A DNA stretch of 64,000 nt from Przewalskia tangutica (GCA_029844215.1 CM056728.1:53421789-53485788); one strand, 5' to 3'; shown: positions 20,287 to 32,985, numbered from the stretch's first letter. Notes: a model not told the origin generated them from the letters alone. Translations and numbers: made by a program.

Positions 20287-22673
20287 TGTTATACCCCGTA
20301 TTTCCGGAGTATGTACGTGAGGGCGTACGTACGAAAGTTTAGCCTTAAAGTTAGGCCAAGTTCGAAAATTGTACACAACTCGCTAAAAGAATCGTTTTCC
20401 GACGAAACGTTTCCACAGCTTTCGTAGGGAAAATTCCGGCTATGCCATTTCTAATTTTTGCGGATTTTTCCGAGAGACGAAACATTTTGGACCAACGGGA
20501 GGGCGACACTTGGCACCCTCCAATTGGTGGACTTGAAATCGTCCATTGGACGAATTGGACAATGAAGTGCACGTTTTTTGTGCCTTTGCACAAGTCAAGG
20601 AGTTGGTAGGATATTTTGTGTATGGACACTTGCCTAAATCCTCACCCTACACTTGCCTTGCACTTGTCTTAATCTTGGCCATTGGTTGGCCACTTGACCT
20701 ATAAATACCCCTTAAGATGAAGAGTTCTTCATCCACAAATCTTTCCAAGTCTTGAAAATCCTCTCCTCTCCTCGAGCCTTGTTCGTCCAAACACTCCCCT
20801 CCTCAGGAAGTTTGGCCGAGGCCTACCCCCTAGCCTAGCCGAAATCTACCTCCCTTGGTAGAAAAGTTGCCTTCTAGTATTGTTATAATGCCCAAAATAC
20901 CCTAGCCCAAATCCCTTAGTACTTAGTAGAAGTTGTGAAGAACTTCTAAGGTTTCCTTGGAGCTATCGGAGCGTACAACTTAGGAGCTAAGCCTTGCTCC
21001 GGATCGACTTTTATCTAGGATATTATTGGGCTTACCGAGGTAAATAATCCTAACCCTCTTTTGTATTAGAGAATGCATACTGTAAAAGTATAAGAATAAG
21101 TATTAAATGCTTAGAAGAATATTACAGAATAGAATTGAACTGTCATCACAGTAGAAGGGTTTAAAAGGAAGAATAATTGAACTGTACTTACATAGGACTG
21201 TTTTCACAGTAGACTTATATAGCTCACCGGGTAGGGTTGTGCTGCCCGACTTTCCGTAGAATTGAGAACCCTCTGTTTAGAATGACCTACAGAGTAGTCT
21301 AGACTTTGATAGATGTCTGTGACTATTATAGGCTGATTCTCTGCGCGCGACATACTCGACTTGGCAGGTGGATTTCGCCGAGAAGGTATGTGATTCTTCC
21401 TATACTCGTAAGCATGATATATTTTAAAGTATATATATAGTACGGTAGACGTACGTATGATAACTGAACGGCAATGTCTTTTGACTTAAGCCTGAATAAT
21501 AAGATCTTGAAGTATTTCAAAAGGAATATTGAATCATTTTTAACAGAAGAGTAATATCTGGTTTTTAAACAAAAAGCTTAAGAGTTATACTAGCTTTATG
21601 GGAAGTTAGGTATAACCACTTAAGAATGATAAAAGGAACTATTTACTTGTTTGTTGTAAAAGCCTTGCAATTGTTTTCTGTTAAGTGTAGTAAAATGGTT
21701 TGATAAGTAGACACATTATGATGCTACCTGTGTTAGTGCCTTGTAATGTGTGTGAAAAGGGGTCCTTCTTGCTGTGCTTACGTTGCTAACCGGTAAGTCC
21801 GTTGTACTGTTATTGTATCACCTACCCTCGATCGTTATACAGGGCTTGCCCTCGACGCGGGTCTATACGGCCTATGCGGTCTGTGAGACTATGCGAGCAG
21901 CGGTATGCTCCAGGATTGATCATTCCGGTGTTTAGCACGACGCGGATTCCTATGCGGTCCGTTGAGACTACGCGGTCTTTTGAGGCTATGCGCGGCCGCG
22001 GAGCCTAGGCGGATCCGGGGTTGGCTGCCCCGATGCGAGGAATACCTCACGCGTGTGTGTGACCTATGCGGATCGCGGAAGTCCGGACTAGGCACGCAGA
22101 ATGATACTATGGGCGATTGCCTTGCTTAGATCATTCGCGCCTAGACTAGACACGCTACGCTTTTCCTATTATCGTTATTGTTTGTGATATGGCACTATGT
22201 GCAATTGAACCGATTATATTTGTGAAAAGGTTTTAAATACTTTGATTTCATTTAAAGTACTTTATAGTTTCACATACTTGGTACTCTTCGGGGCTGCGTT
22301 CATGCCGCGGTAAGGGCAGCAGTGCTAGATCCACATCCTTAGGATCTTTGCGTTGGTGTCGAGCTCCATCTTCTCCGAGGCTCTACTTTGGGTATGATCT
22401 CCCGTATTGTAGATAGTTTTGTCTGATCAGGGTATGGCGGGGCCCTGTCCCGCCATAATTGTTTACTTCCTTAGAGGTCTGTAGTACTATTGTACAGTTG
22501 GGATGTAACTACAAAACTTGAGTTATATATATTATGCCGAAAGGCAAGCTTTTCATCAGATAAAGCATTTGCTTTTACTATGTTTCTGTCTTGTTTTATA
22601 TTTCATTGGTTACTCGATGTATGACTACTGGGTGCCCATAAGGCACGACCACGCCCCGGAACGGGTCGTGACA
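20287..22673 (+). repeat. E2 3' LTR
   Basis: 2387 bp, closely matching 12945-15349. Differences cluster at CAG/CTG and in G or C runs. A clear example is 21179-21214 (TTGAACTGTACTTACATAGG, then ACTG and CACAGTAGAC) against 13852-13886 (TTGAATCAGATTACATGGAT, then TTG and CACGATGAC). Confidence 0.95.
20700..20707 (+). promoter_or_regulatory. TATA box, E2 3' LTR
   Basis: TATAAATA followed by four C, matching 13361 in the 5' LTR. Confidence 0.65.
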
Positions 22674-25550
22674 ATATCAGCGGAACATACAAAACTCATA
22701 CAATACATAACAGCAAATATCAGCAGGCTGGCCGATAAGGCCGCCTTCCGGGAAATATACATAACCCCAAAATAAAACAGTTACATCTCTGTTCTTACAA
22801 CCCAATCCACAATTATGACTACAGACCTCTAAGAATAACAAGCGTGGCGATGGGCTCGCCATACCCTGAATGCGATAAATCTACAACATCGTGGAAAACT
22901 GTACCAAAAGACAAGCCTCGGAGAAATGGAGCTTCGACACCGATCGATCCTAAGAATGAAGATCCACCACCTGCTTACCCCTACATGCGGCATGAACTCA
23001 GCCCCCGAGGAAAGGGGGTCAGTACACAATATGTACCAAGTATGTAAAACTGGAAAATACTGCAATTTACATCATAAGTCTAAAATAAAGCTGGAGACAT
23101 GTATGATAATCGAATTACAGTACACTGTGCCTTACTAACAATGAGAGTAACCAAGTATATACTTTACTGCATAAAAATAGGAGGCTCATGATCAAAGTAG
23201 GGTCACCCGCCCGTAGTATCATTAAGCAATCCTACTCCTGGGATTATTTCACCCGCATAGGTCCTACGGACCCGCAATGGAGCGATGCACTCCGCATGAG
23301 ACTATTTCACCTGCACATGAATATTTCACCCGCTTGGGCCCGGTGGGCCCGCAATGAGTACAAACGCAGCACTCGCATCATGGGTAGCAAATCCATGGAA
23401 TTAGTAGTAACCGGGGGCTTTACCCCGTAAGAATAACATAAACTAGCACAACCGACTATCATACAAAACATAAGCGCTACCGGCATATCATAACATAAGC
23501 AAGTTAAGAAATCCCCTAACTTCTTATTAACTTTATTTATATACCCTCTCATTTTAGTTTACTTAAGACACTAACATGTCATTTAAAAAATTCGGGAATT
23601 TAACCCAAAGTACTACGTACTTCTATTCTTTTAAAATGACTCTTTTCATATAAAACTCCCAAGATACTAATAACCATAGTATCAAGGCATATCTACTTTT
23701 CAATACAAGTCACAATACCTTTTAGAAATACGTTTATAGGCTTCTAAATCAAGTGACTTCTTTCTTTTAAAACCTTAAGCAATTGATGCCTTCAAATCAA
23801 TTTGTCTTTCATTATTTCAAGTCATTTATCATACTTACATTACTTAGAGTAAACCACTCTTTTTAACTTTCCATAGAGCTATTATAACCAACTTCCCATA
23901 AAGTCGTTATATTAACTTTATACTTTAGGCAATTACATTCTTCTGTATATCCAAGGGACTTATACTTTCAAACAAGACAAGTATCATATACTTTCAAAAA
24001 ATACTTCAAGTCCCTTAAATTTGAAAACTAAGACATCCTTAATCTTTTTAGCAAGTGAGTTAATCCTCTAACTCAACCAACTTGGACATTCTTAAAACAA
24101 GTAAAGGATATCAAATGAAATTAGATATCAAAATCTCGTACGTCTACCGTACTATATAGGTACAACTACTCATGCTCAAGAGATAAGAAAGTTCCACATA
24201 CCTCTTCAGTTCAATCCACTTGCTAAGTCCAATATGCCGCACGTAGTATGTCGACCTATAATGACCATAATACATCTATTAACTTCTTACTTCAAACGTA
24301 GAATATTCTAAGTGTAAAGTCACTAAATTCTACGGAAAATCGGACAGCACTTCCTTTGTTTCTACATACTTTTCCACCTTTTTCAAGGCCCGAATTCAAT
24401 AGCCAAACACGCCACATTTAAGGCTCAACAATGTAGTTAACAATAGGGGATTACACGCCTACAAGACGTGTAAAATTCTGCCCCACAATTGATATCAAAC
24501 TAGTCCAACATACAATATCATTTTCGGCAATTTGAGGGACGATAATACAAAGTCTTTTCCAATTCCTTTTCAATCCAAGTTGTTTAGTATAACATGATAT
24601 CAAGCCGCAATCGATTATAACTACTACAATCTTCAAGTAGGTAACATGCGACGATTCTAATTAACGACCAAATTGTATTTCAATTTCAAATGGCTCACAA
24701 TGTCATTTCGGATTTAGGCTTCTACAATCCATATCACTTATCAATCTTCAATACATATACTTCATGCTAGTTAAAATGTAAGGCTACAACAATATGTAAT
24801 CTTATAATACTTAAGAGAACAAGATTGTTACCTTAACGAGCCTTAATCCACTTCAAGATCCGAAGTCTCTCCCTAGCAACTTAGAGCCTCTCCTTGACAC
24901 TCCAATCCTCCACTTGAAGCCCTTAGAATATCACAAACAACTTTCCTTTAACTTCCAATCCAACCCTAGGAAAGTGACTAGGTTTTCACCTTGCGACTAA
25001 TAAGAAAACGCCACTTTTCCGGGATCTTTCTATTGAGATACCCTTACAATACCCTTATGAACCTTTTTTTAAAGTGTGGAACTTATTGAACAACAAACGA
25101 ATTTTTTTTCTCTTTGAAACCCCTAGAACCCGAGAGCACTCTATGTGTTCTTCAAATTTTCATGAATTTTTTTCTAAGTGTAGAAGCTTGTCTTGCTACT
25201 AGTATAGTTAAATAACTCTAGGAAGGGTCAAGATTAGCACAAATGTGTGGCTTAGATACAATTCATTAAAGCACAAGTCAAGTGGCTCTTGACTAAGTCA
25301 ACAATATCAAGCTCATAGACTTAGCAAGACTTGGTCATCTCAATTATGGTCAAATGACCATTTTATCCATGCCAAAATCGTCCAAGACCAACTTAAGGGG
25401 GGTGACACGTGTCGCCCACCCATTCGTCGCAATATTTCATTTTCCGACAATTCCATAATTCCGATAAATTTTTACTAGTCTCAAATCTTAACATTTCTGA
25501 GTTCCTATGTACGTTCTTATAAACATGCCCTGGAATTACGGGGTGTAACA
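22674..25550 (-). repeat. E0 5' LTR, outer 2.9 kb
   Basis: Continuation of the LTR begun at 12870; its 5' terminus is 25550 (TGTTACACCCCG reversed). The first five bases (22674-22678) are the E2 target duplication. It contains an inverted repeat TTACACG/CGTGTAA (24451-24473) and a G-box site GGTGACACGTGTCGCCC (about 25401). It lacks the roughly 170-bp block seen in most others. Closest relative in the window is LZ. Confidence 0.92.
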
Positions 25551-27120
25551 ATTTCATACATAGAATCATGCCAAAAGAAGGAAGAGGTTCACATACCTCG
25601 CGACGATTATCGACAAGTAGCAAAATGCTCCTAAGTACTTCAACTTTGATAGTTATTCCATCCTTTAAGTAGAATACGCTACTCGTAGTACTTCAACCTA
25701 TATTAATAATAACATGTCTATCAACTCCTAACTTTTTTAACGTAGAATCATACTAAGTGTAAGGTCTCTTATTCTACGGAAAATCGGGCAGCACTTCCTT
25801 TGTTTCTACGTACTTTTCCACCTTTTTCAAGGCCCGAAAATCAATAACCAAAGGCCACATTTAAGTCCCAACAATTCAGCAATACAAAGGGTATTACACG
25901 CCTAATAGGACGTGTAAAATTCTGCCCCACAATCAATATAAAACTGTCCAATATTTCCAAGCCATAATCGGCTACCATTGTCACAACAATTATCAATTTC
26001 CTTTCAATTCTTTTTTCAATCCAAGTTGTTATTCCAACATGTTATATACATAATAACAATTACAACAACTATAAATCCTTTCTTCCTTAACATGCGACGA
26101 TTGTAACTATCGACCAAAATTGATTACAACATTAATGGCTAACTTGTCCATTTTCGGTTTTAACATGTCGACATGATCCAAATCTTTTCAAACTTCATTC
26201 TATATACCACATGCTCATTTCTTAACTACTATAACATGTAATCTTCAATTACATTAAGAAGATGGAGATTTTACCTCAATAAGCCCTAATAATGTCCAAG
26301 CGTAAAAGTCGATCCTTAGCAACTTTTAGCTCCTCTTCTTATGTTCCAATCCGCTCCAAGCACTCCTTAGAAGCTCATGAAGAACTCCTCTTCAAGTTCC
26401 ATCTTCAAAGTGAAAGAACACCTTAGGTTTTCGCCTTGCGACTAACGTAAAAACGTCATTTTTCCAGGATCTTTCTATTGAGATATCCTTACAATACCCC
26501 TAGGAACCTTGGCTTAAAGTATTGTGAATTATGGATAACAATTGAAAAAACAAATTGTGTGGAAATTCCTCAAAGCCGAGAGCTCAATGAGCAAGACAAG
26601 TCTTGAAATTTCTAGTGTTGGAATGAACAAGTCTTGCACTACTAGTATGGATATATACTACATCCAATGGTTTTGATCAACACAAATGGATGGCTAGGAT
26701 GTGGTCAATTATCTCATGCTAAGTTGACCCCTTTGACTTGGTCCATTATTCTTCATCCAACAAGACCATGTGGAGGGTGACACGTGTCGCCCTCCCGTTG
26801 GTCTAAAATATTTTATTTCCCGAAATTTCCATAATTGGCCAAAATATCGGAAACCTCATGGGCCCCACAAAAACGTAAATTTTCTCGGGTGGGCCCCACG
26901 TATCCAACTCTGAAAATAAAATTCCATAATTCCGATAAATTCTAAAAGTCTTAAATAACAAATTTGGTAACCCAATTCTCACTAACGAACAATTTTCCTT
27001 CCCGAGGCTCGAAATCATTTTCCGTAGGAAAAAGCAATCCTTCTTTCGTTTCAAACTTAAAATCGTATCTTCTCACATACATTCTCTTAAACACATGTCC
27101 TGAAATTACGCGGTGTAACA
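25551..27120 (-). repeat. LX: 5' part of a minus-strand gypsy LTR, split by E0
   Basis: The terminus at 27120 reads TGTTACACCGCG on the minus strand. About 1570 bp of LTR follow until E0 cuts it; the rest must lie left of the window. It contains a G-box palindrome centred on CACGTG (26773-26794), TGGGCCCCAC motifs (about 26869-26900) and the TTACACG/CGTGTAA inverted repeat (25894-25917). No coding sequence. Confidence 0.88.
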
Positions 27121-27627
27121 TTTTTCTAAGTGTGTGAGCTTGTCTTGCTACTAGTGTAGTAATATAAAACAAAATCAAGGGCTAGGATCTTCACAAATGT
27201 GCGGTCAAGATGTGGTCAATTATATCAAGATCCACTTGTCTTGCTTGACTTGGATATTTTCGAACAACATGTCCATGTGGAGGGTGACACATGTCGCCCT
27301 CCCATTGGTCTAAAATATTTCATTTCCCGAAATTTTCATAATTGGTCAAAATATCGAAAACCTCGTGGGCCCCACAAAAATGTAAAATTTCCCGAGTGGG
27401 CCCCACGTGACTAAATCCAAAAATAAAATTTCATAATTCCGATAAATTCCATAACTCTCACATAACGAATCTGAGAACCCAATTCTCATTAACAACCATT
27501 TTTCCTTCCCGAGGTTCGGAAGAATTTTTCCTTAAGAGTCAACAAATCTTCCCTTCGTTCAAATTTTTAAGTCTTGTTTCTTTACGTACATTCTTATATA
27601 CTCGTCCTAGAATTACGGGGTGTAACA
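27121..27627 (-). repeat. LY: 5' end of another minus-strand gypsy LTR, split by LX
   Basis: The terminus at 27627 reads TGTTACACCCCG on the minus strand. Its first 507 bp are visible, ending where LX inserted near the expected RNA start. It has GACACATGTCGCCCTCC (about 27286) and paired GGGCCCCAC motifs (27367-27407). The rest is presumably left of the window. Confidence 0.85.
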
Positions 27628-28139
27628 GTTGGACAATCCACCACTTTGAGAGCTTTCAAGAATGTAATTTTCATGTCTTTCCTGAATGGGATGATGTACA
27701 ACTATTGCATCATCTTCCATTGGTTGTGTATGAGAGTTTTGTATTTCTGCACTATCTCTCACAACACTCCCACTGGCTGAAGGGTGTACTCTAAGTACCC
27801 AATCTTCACCAAATACTCTCACTGAATCCTTGCCTAGGTCATGCGACAATGGTTCAACCTCTGTATTATCTTGCATTTTTTGAATTTCTTCAAGTTCTAC
27901 CTTATTGCAACTCTGTTCCTTATAGACATAGTCTTCTTCATCAAAAATTGCATTTCTGGAAACAATGACCTTATGTTCTCCAGGAAGATAGAAATAGTAT
28001 CCCTAGTTTCCTTTGGATACCCCACAAAATAATACTTCTCACTTTTGGATTCCAACTTGTCAGTAAGCAACTTTTTTGCATATGCAGGGCACCCCCCAGG
28101 GTTGCATCTGTTTAAGTGTTGACTTCTTGCCATTCCATA
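27628..28139 (-). pseudogene. Ty1/copia pol fragment (after the integrase core)
   Basis: Minus-strand translation reads CPAYAKKLLTDKLESKSEKY then FVGYPKETR (28110-28010), the hallmark of the copia region just after the integrase core, and continues with FPEMQFL and RNRVAIR. After a frame change near 27885 it reads MQDNTEVEPLSHDLGKDSVR and VFGEDWVLRVHPSASG, the linker before RT. Both ends are cut: by E3 at 28139 and by LY at 27628. It is the only non-gypsy piece and the oldest identifiable layer here. Confidence 0.85.
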
Positions 28140-28434
28140 TGTTACGCCCCGTAATTCCAAGAGGATGAGATGAGAACGTACGAAAGGAAATAAGATTCGA
28201 ATTTGGAAAAAAAAAGAAAAAAAAAGTTGTTGGCAGATTTGTTTTTCTAGACAGATTTTCAGTCAACTTTGGATCAGTATATCTCCTAGTATATTGGGAT
28301 TTTTTAGGTGTTTCAAACGCCTAGTATGAAGTTCATTGAGTCTAGTTTCCAACTCAATAAACCTCTCGTCGATAGGACATCGGAGTAGAAAGTTATGGAT
28401 GTTACAAGATCAGCTGACAGAAGAGACAGGGTCA

Positions 28435-28530
28435 GGCGCCACGGCGCCGGCTGCAGGGCCATGGCGCCGGAAACCCTGAAACTGTCTGAAGTTGCAGCGC
28501 CACGGCGCCGGCTGCAGGGCCGCGGCGCCG
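28435..28530 (+). repeat. GGCGCC-rich 61-bp direct repeat
   Basis: Two copies start at 28436 and 28497 (GCGCCACGGCGCCGGCTGCA). The stretch holds five GGCGCC palindromes in under 100 bp and is far more GC-rich than its surroundings. It lies upstream of the expected RNA start of the E3 LTR. Confidence 0.85.
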
Positions 28531-30693
28531 AGGCGGGATTTTCTGCGGAAATGGTGTAAAATTAGAAGATATTTGTTGTAAAGGACCTATGGGAGGGAGA
28601 CAAGTGTCCCTCCCAACTTGTAGAACAAGAAAAGGCCTATATCTTGGCCAAGTCTTGCAAGACTTGGCCATTCTACACAAAACTTCATCCAAATACTTGT
28701 TCTTCTCTCTCTCTCTCATTTTCGATTTGGCCAAGAACCAAGGGCAAGGATTGTTGAATCTTACAAGTATTGTTCTTACACATTAGATGAAGGATATTAA
28801 CAAAGGGATTAGCCAAGATTGAACTCCCACCTTCCCTAAATCTTCACAAAACGTGGTTAGGGTTTGAAACAAATCCTAAGGTGTTCTTCAATTTTGGTAT
28901 AAAGCAAGAATAGAAGTTGGTTAGAAGCTTCTAAGGGTCATTAATTGCGGATTGGGTCGTAAAGAAGATGAGTTGCGGAAAAGAGCTAAAGCGGGCGAGA
29001 TCCTTGAAATATTTTGGGCTTATTGAGGTAATAATCCTTGTCTTCCTATGTAATTGAAGATTACATGTTGTAGTAATTGATAAATGAACTTGTGATATAA
29101 GGAATGGAAAAAGGACTATATGTTGTCATTATCGTAGCCGATATTGGCCTTAATAATAATGGACTATTATATATGAATTGTGGGGCAGAATTTTACACGT
29201 CCAGTTAGGCGTGTAATCCCCTTTGGTTACCTGTTTGGTTGAGCCTTAAATGTGGCGTTTTGGTTGATGAATACGGGCCTTGGAAAAGGTGGAAAATTAC
29301 GTAAAAACAAAGGAAGTGCTGCCCGAATTTCGGTAGAATTAGGGGGCATTATTTGGTATAAGTCTTATACTAAGTAACTATGATATTGATAGAAGTACTA
29401 TGTCAGTTTTTAGGTTGAAGTACTACGTGTAGCAGAGTCTATTTGGCTTAAGGAATAGCCGATGATGTTGAAGTACTTCAGAGCATTTTGCTACTTGTCG
29501 TATGGGTTAGTCGTCACGAGGTATGTGAACCTCTTCCTCCTTTTGGGCATGATTCTATGTATGAAATATACATGTGGTGTTATTTCATGATTCCTTCTAC
29601 TCTTAGAAGTTAAGAGGTATGTATGTTGATTTACTCTATGTAAAAGTTATGTCTAGGTTATCATAAGTTCTTACCAAGTCTTATGGGGGATGTTGGTAAG
29701 AGTCATTAGGAAGTATTTGGAGTCGAGTTGACTTTGCTAATTCACTGCACGAATGAGACTAAAGTATCGAACAAGCCATTGCAGCGTTAATAAAAGAGAA
29801 TGTATCGACAATCAATTATATTAAAATGAGTAGAATTCTCCATCTGCATAGAAACTAAGATAAGACAAAATTGTATTACATTTTCTAGATCATGGCTGCT
29901 TTAATAAGATCGTTATAAACGAGTATGACCTATTCACAACGCATAAAAGTATATGTTACTTAATTTAAAGAATTATGACGGCTTATGAAAGGCTAAGATG
30001 TCTTGGTTTCTAAAGCATAAAGTTAGTATAACGACTTTATGGGAAATTGGTTATAACAACTTTATGGAAGGTTAAAAGAATGGGTTTCTCTAGTAATGTA
30101 AACAAAGAAATGACTTGAAATAAGGAAGGGCAATTTGATTTAACGGTATCAATTGCTTAAAGTTTTAAAGTAAATGTCACTTGATTTAGAAGCCTAGAAA
30201 TGTATTTCTAAAAATATAGTGACTTGTTTGAAATGTAGACATGCTTTGATACTACGGGTGTTAGTATCTTGGGTTTTATATGAAAATGAGTCTTTTGAAA
30301 AGAATGGAAGTACGTAGTACTTTGGGTTAAATTCCCGGATTTTTAAGTAATACGAAAGTGCCTTGAGTTTATAAAATGAGATTCATCTTTGTATGATAAT
30401 GAAAGTCTAAAGATTTTATGAACTTGTCTATGCTTGCTTGTGATAGCCTTGAGTGCAAGTATTATATGTTTACGCTGTCGTGACTCTACCGAGGGTCATT
30501 GTCTTGTTGTGAATTTACTTGACGCGTCGACAGCGACGAGGCTTCCACGTATGCTTCCATTGTGATTACTCCTTGACACGCTTATACGATGTGGGATTCT
30601 GGGGCATGCGACCAGGAGGCGGGTTAGATTCTCGGATTTATTTTATTACCCCATGGCCATGCTTATACGATGAGGGATTCCGGGGTATGCGAC

Positions 30694-30916
30694 CATGTTA
30701 TATACGATTATTACTCCATGGATTAGCTCTCCATGAAGACATGTACCCGAGATGAGGAATTCCACGGGCATGTTATATACGATTATTACTCCATGGATTA
30801 GCTCTCCATGAAGACATGTACCCGAGATGAGGGATTCCACGGGCATGTTATGTACGATTATTACTCCATGGACTAGCTCCTATGAAGTCATGTACGAGAT
30901 GAGGGATTCCACGGCA
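30694..30916 (+). repeat. Three 75-bp tandem repeats in the E3 LTR
   Basis: Units start at 30694, 30769 and 30844. Each contains CGATTATTACTCCATGGA, TAGCTC, CATGAAG and GAGATGAGG. The third is slightly shorter. A partly similar segment precedes them from about 30650. Confidence 0.88.
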
Positions 30917-30917
30917 T

Positions 30918-30920
<3 letters not shown>

Positions 30921-30992
<72 letters not shown>
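30921..30992. repeat. AT dinucleotide microsatellite, (AT)36
   Basis: 72 bp of uninterrupted AT directly after the 75-bp repeats. Length may be unreliable. It can extrude as a cruciform, and it produces spurious Tyr-Ile open frames. Confidence 0.97.
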
Positions 30993-30996
<4 letters not shown>

Positions 30997-31877
30997 TGTA
31001 TATGTATGCCGACAGTGAGGTAGGATACCACGGGCGCGTCACATGGTTATATTTTACACCTACGGTTGTCGGCAGTGATGGGGATTCCAGGCGGAGAGAT
31101 ATATATGTATATTGTATATGTACGCAGAAAATGAGGTAGGATGCCACGCGCCACACGGTTATAATTTACACTTACGGTACCGTCCGATGATGGGGGATTC
31201 CATGGGCACGCTTTGATATTTGTGGGCTTGAGACCCTTACCGTACTGTGTGATGATATTTGAGGGCTTGTGTCCATAGCCCTGGTGTGACTATTGTGCAG
31301 GTGTTGAAATAGTCTGTACAAGGTAAAACTGTCTTTCATTACTTTCACTTCGGCAAGGCACCGTGTATTGTTGTTTTGGTTATCATACATGTCTCCAGCT
31401 TTATATAGACTGTTATGATTTCATTACGATTTTCGATTCACATATTTCGCATCGACTTCTCGAGGCTGCGTTCATGCCGCAGTTGAGGTACATATAGCTT
31501 GTTGATCCTCATTCTTAGGATCACTATTCACCGTTGGAAAGCTCCATTATTTGGAGGCTTTGCATTTTAGTACTGCCTCGAGGTTGTAGATTTATGTACA
31601 TTCAGGGGTATGGCGGGGCCCTGTCCCATCACAGTTGTTATGTCAAGAATTCTTAGAGGTATGTAGTCATATCTTGTGGATTGGGTTATGTAAAGAAAAA
31701 AAGAGGTAACTGCTTTTTGGGTTACGTGTATATTTTTTGAAGGTGGCCTTATCGGCTAGTCCATTATTTATTTCCTGTTAAGTTTCATGTATGTTCCGCT
31801 GATTATCTCTGATGTATACCTGTAAGGGTGCCCAGGTAGGGCACCAATCGCGAGCCCGGGTTCGGGTCATGACAAAG

Positions 31878-31889
31878 TGGTATCAGAGC
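31878..31889 (+). other. Primer-binding site, E3
   Basis: TGGTATCAGAGC, three bases after the LTR terminus; complete initiator-Met tRNA match. Confidence 0.92.
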
Positions 31890-32066
31890 AGTTAGTCATC
31901 GGAAAGTGTCTACAGACCGTGTCTAGTAGAGTCTTGATTATCGGTGTGTTGTGCACCACATCTATAATCGTGAGGTCAGAGGACATTTAGGATTGGTTTC
32001 CATTCTTCTCACTCTAAGATCGTGCAATAGAGCTGTGTTGTTAGGGTCGTCTCTCCCTAACGAGTT

Positions 32067-32130
32067 ATGTTGATTGCAGCTACGAGAAAGGCAGCAGTGA
32101 CCCAGGAAGGATTATGTGGATTGCGTATCC
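32067..32130 (+). pseudogene. E3 gag start remnant
   Basis: ATG at 32067 opens MLIAATRKAAVTQEG, a degraded form of the MPPRKATR start of the other elements. Recognisable similarity ends after about 20 codons; the capsid and zinc knuckles are gone. Confidence 0.6.
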
Positions 32131-32985
32131 AGGTTGGTAATAATTGTTGTGTAGTTGGTATATGTCATACAGCTATACGGATTTATGTATGAGGGTCATA
32201 TATGGGTTGACTAGAACGATTTTAGATTACCGAGAGTTGGTAAGGACTAATTGGATACCGGGAAGGTATGGAACAGTTTAAAGAATTCTCATCAAGGTTT
32301 TACGTACTAATTTGAATTAGTTAGGAGATGATGAGCCGTACAAAAGGGTAATGAACCCTCAAGAAGTCATGATTAAAGGACTTAATGGGAGACTATGTTA
32401 GTAAAGTAATCTACGTGGTATGCTTAAGAGAATTGTACGAATGAGATCAGTATGGTGTAAGTAATGGTTGTTGTGATCGAGACAACATGATTATGGTATT
32501 ATGAGAAGTTATTGTACCCGTTTACGGGAGGACTGATAAGGTAGGCTTGGTGCATGAAAATTGCGAGCCTAAAGAATATTGATAATCGCCGAGACCTTAG
32601 GTGTATGAGGCCTTCTCAGGCAATAAGATTTAATTCAGACTTATGGTAAGAGTTAAGTACGACGGTGAGTCGGGTTGAGAACCTATTACGGGTCGCCCCA
32701 TAACCTAAAATGGATTGGGATCAGTTGGTAGTAGTCCCGCTATGTGACAGGGCCACGAGGATGCCAGACCCAAGTCTAGTTAAATTGTTTTACGGGTTCG
32801 TGGACGCATTCCACCGGAACCAGGTCGTGAGAGCCGGAAATGGCCTTATATTGTTTAAAATAGTGACTCCAAAGATTGCGGGCCAGACTCAGTATGGAAT
32901 TTATGTACGCGTGCTAGAATAAGTTTGTGAGTACGAAAAGAGTACGACCAGTAAAAAAAAAAGCAACCAAGTGTAGAGGAATAGA
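32131..32985 (+). repeat. Non-pol segment of E3
   Basis: Diverged copy of the segment in E1, E4, E5 and E6: GAGTCGGGTTGAGAACC (about 32665), CCCGCTATGTGACAGGGCCA (about 32734), GACTCCAAAG (about 32866) and GAGTACGAC (about 32941). The inverted repeat is decayed. Non-coding. Confidence 0.65.

Larger units (their letters stand above)
12945..22673 (+). mobile_element. E2: full-length Tekay/Del chromovirus with gag-pol and chromodomain
   Basis: A 9729-bp element with LTRs at 12945-15349 and 20287-22673, interior of 4937 bp, PBS at 15354-15364 and PPT at 20274-20286. It is the only element here with traces of every domain from gag to chromodomain in the standard order. The chromodomain assigns it to the chromovirus clade, whose members are known to be guided to heterochromatin. 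Reading frames are broken in many places, often at CAG/CTG or homopolymers, so its true coding state may be better than it appears. Confidence 0.95.
1..25550 (-). mobile_element. E0: Ty3/gypsy Tekay/Del-type retrotransposon, partial, split by E1 and E2
   Basis: Minus-strand element whose right end is its 5' end. Reading leftward it has a 5' LTR (25550-22674 and 12944-12870), a PBS (12865-12854), gag and protease (12662-10822), then RT and RNase H (1541-1), and it leaves the window before integrase. E1 sits between protease and RT, and E2 sits in the 5' LTR 75 bp from its inner end. Both interruptions have 5-bp target duplications, and removing them rejoins collinear gag-pol and a collinear LTR. 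The coordinates therefore span E1 and E2, which are not part of E0. The right flank ATTTC (25551-25555) is the expected target duplication, but its partner is outside the window. Coding capacity was autonomous-type; it now carries several stops and frameshifts. Confidence 0.9.
28140..31874 (+). repeat. E3 5' LTR
   Basis: A 3735-bp LTR, TGTTACGCCCCG to GGGTCATGACA, the longest in the window. It holds a GGCGCC-rich direct repeat (28435-28530), a G-box-like palindrome (28591-28614), inverted repeat TTACACG/CGTGTAA (29193-29216), the conserved block (29752-29922), three 75-bp repeats (30694-30916) and an (AT)36 run (30921-30992). No coding frame is supported. Confidence 0.92.

Noticed and set aside
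23188..23430. Possible plant gene in the 22.7-25.5 kb gap between elements
   Set aside because: The stretch is collinear with an LTR whose inner end is at 12870; the short open frames have no recognisable domain.
25551..27627. LX and LY as two halves of one LTR
   Set aside because: Each has its own TGTTACACC terminus (27120 and 27627) and both represent the 5' end of an LTR, so they are two copies, nested.
28432..28734. 100-codon minus-strand frame rich in Arg and Pro
   Set aside because: Produced by the GGCGCC repeats and neighbouring LTR sequence; no homology seen.
30848..31156. Minus-strand open frame with a long Tyr-Ile run
   Set aside because: It is the AT microsatellite translated; no other support.
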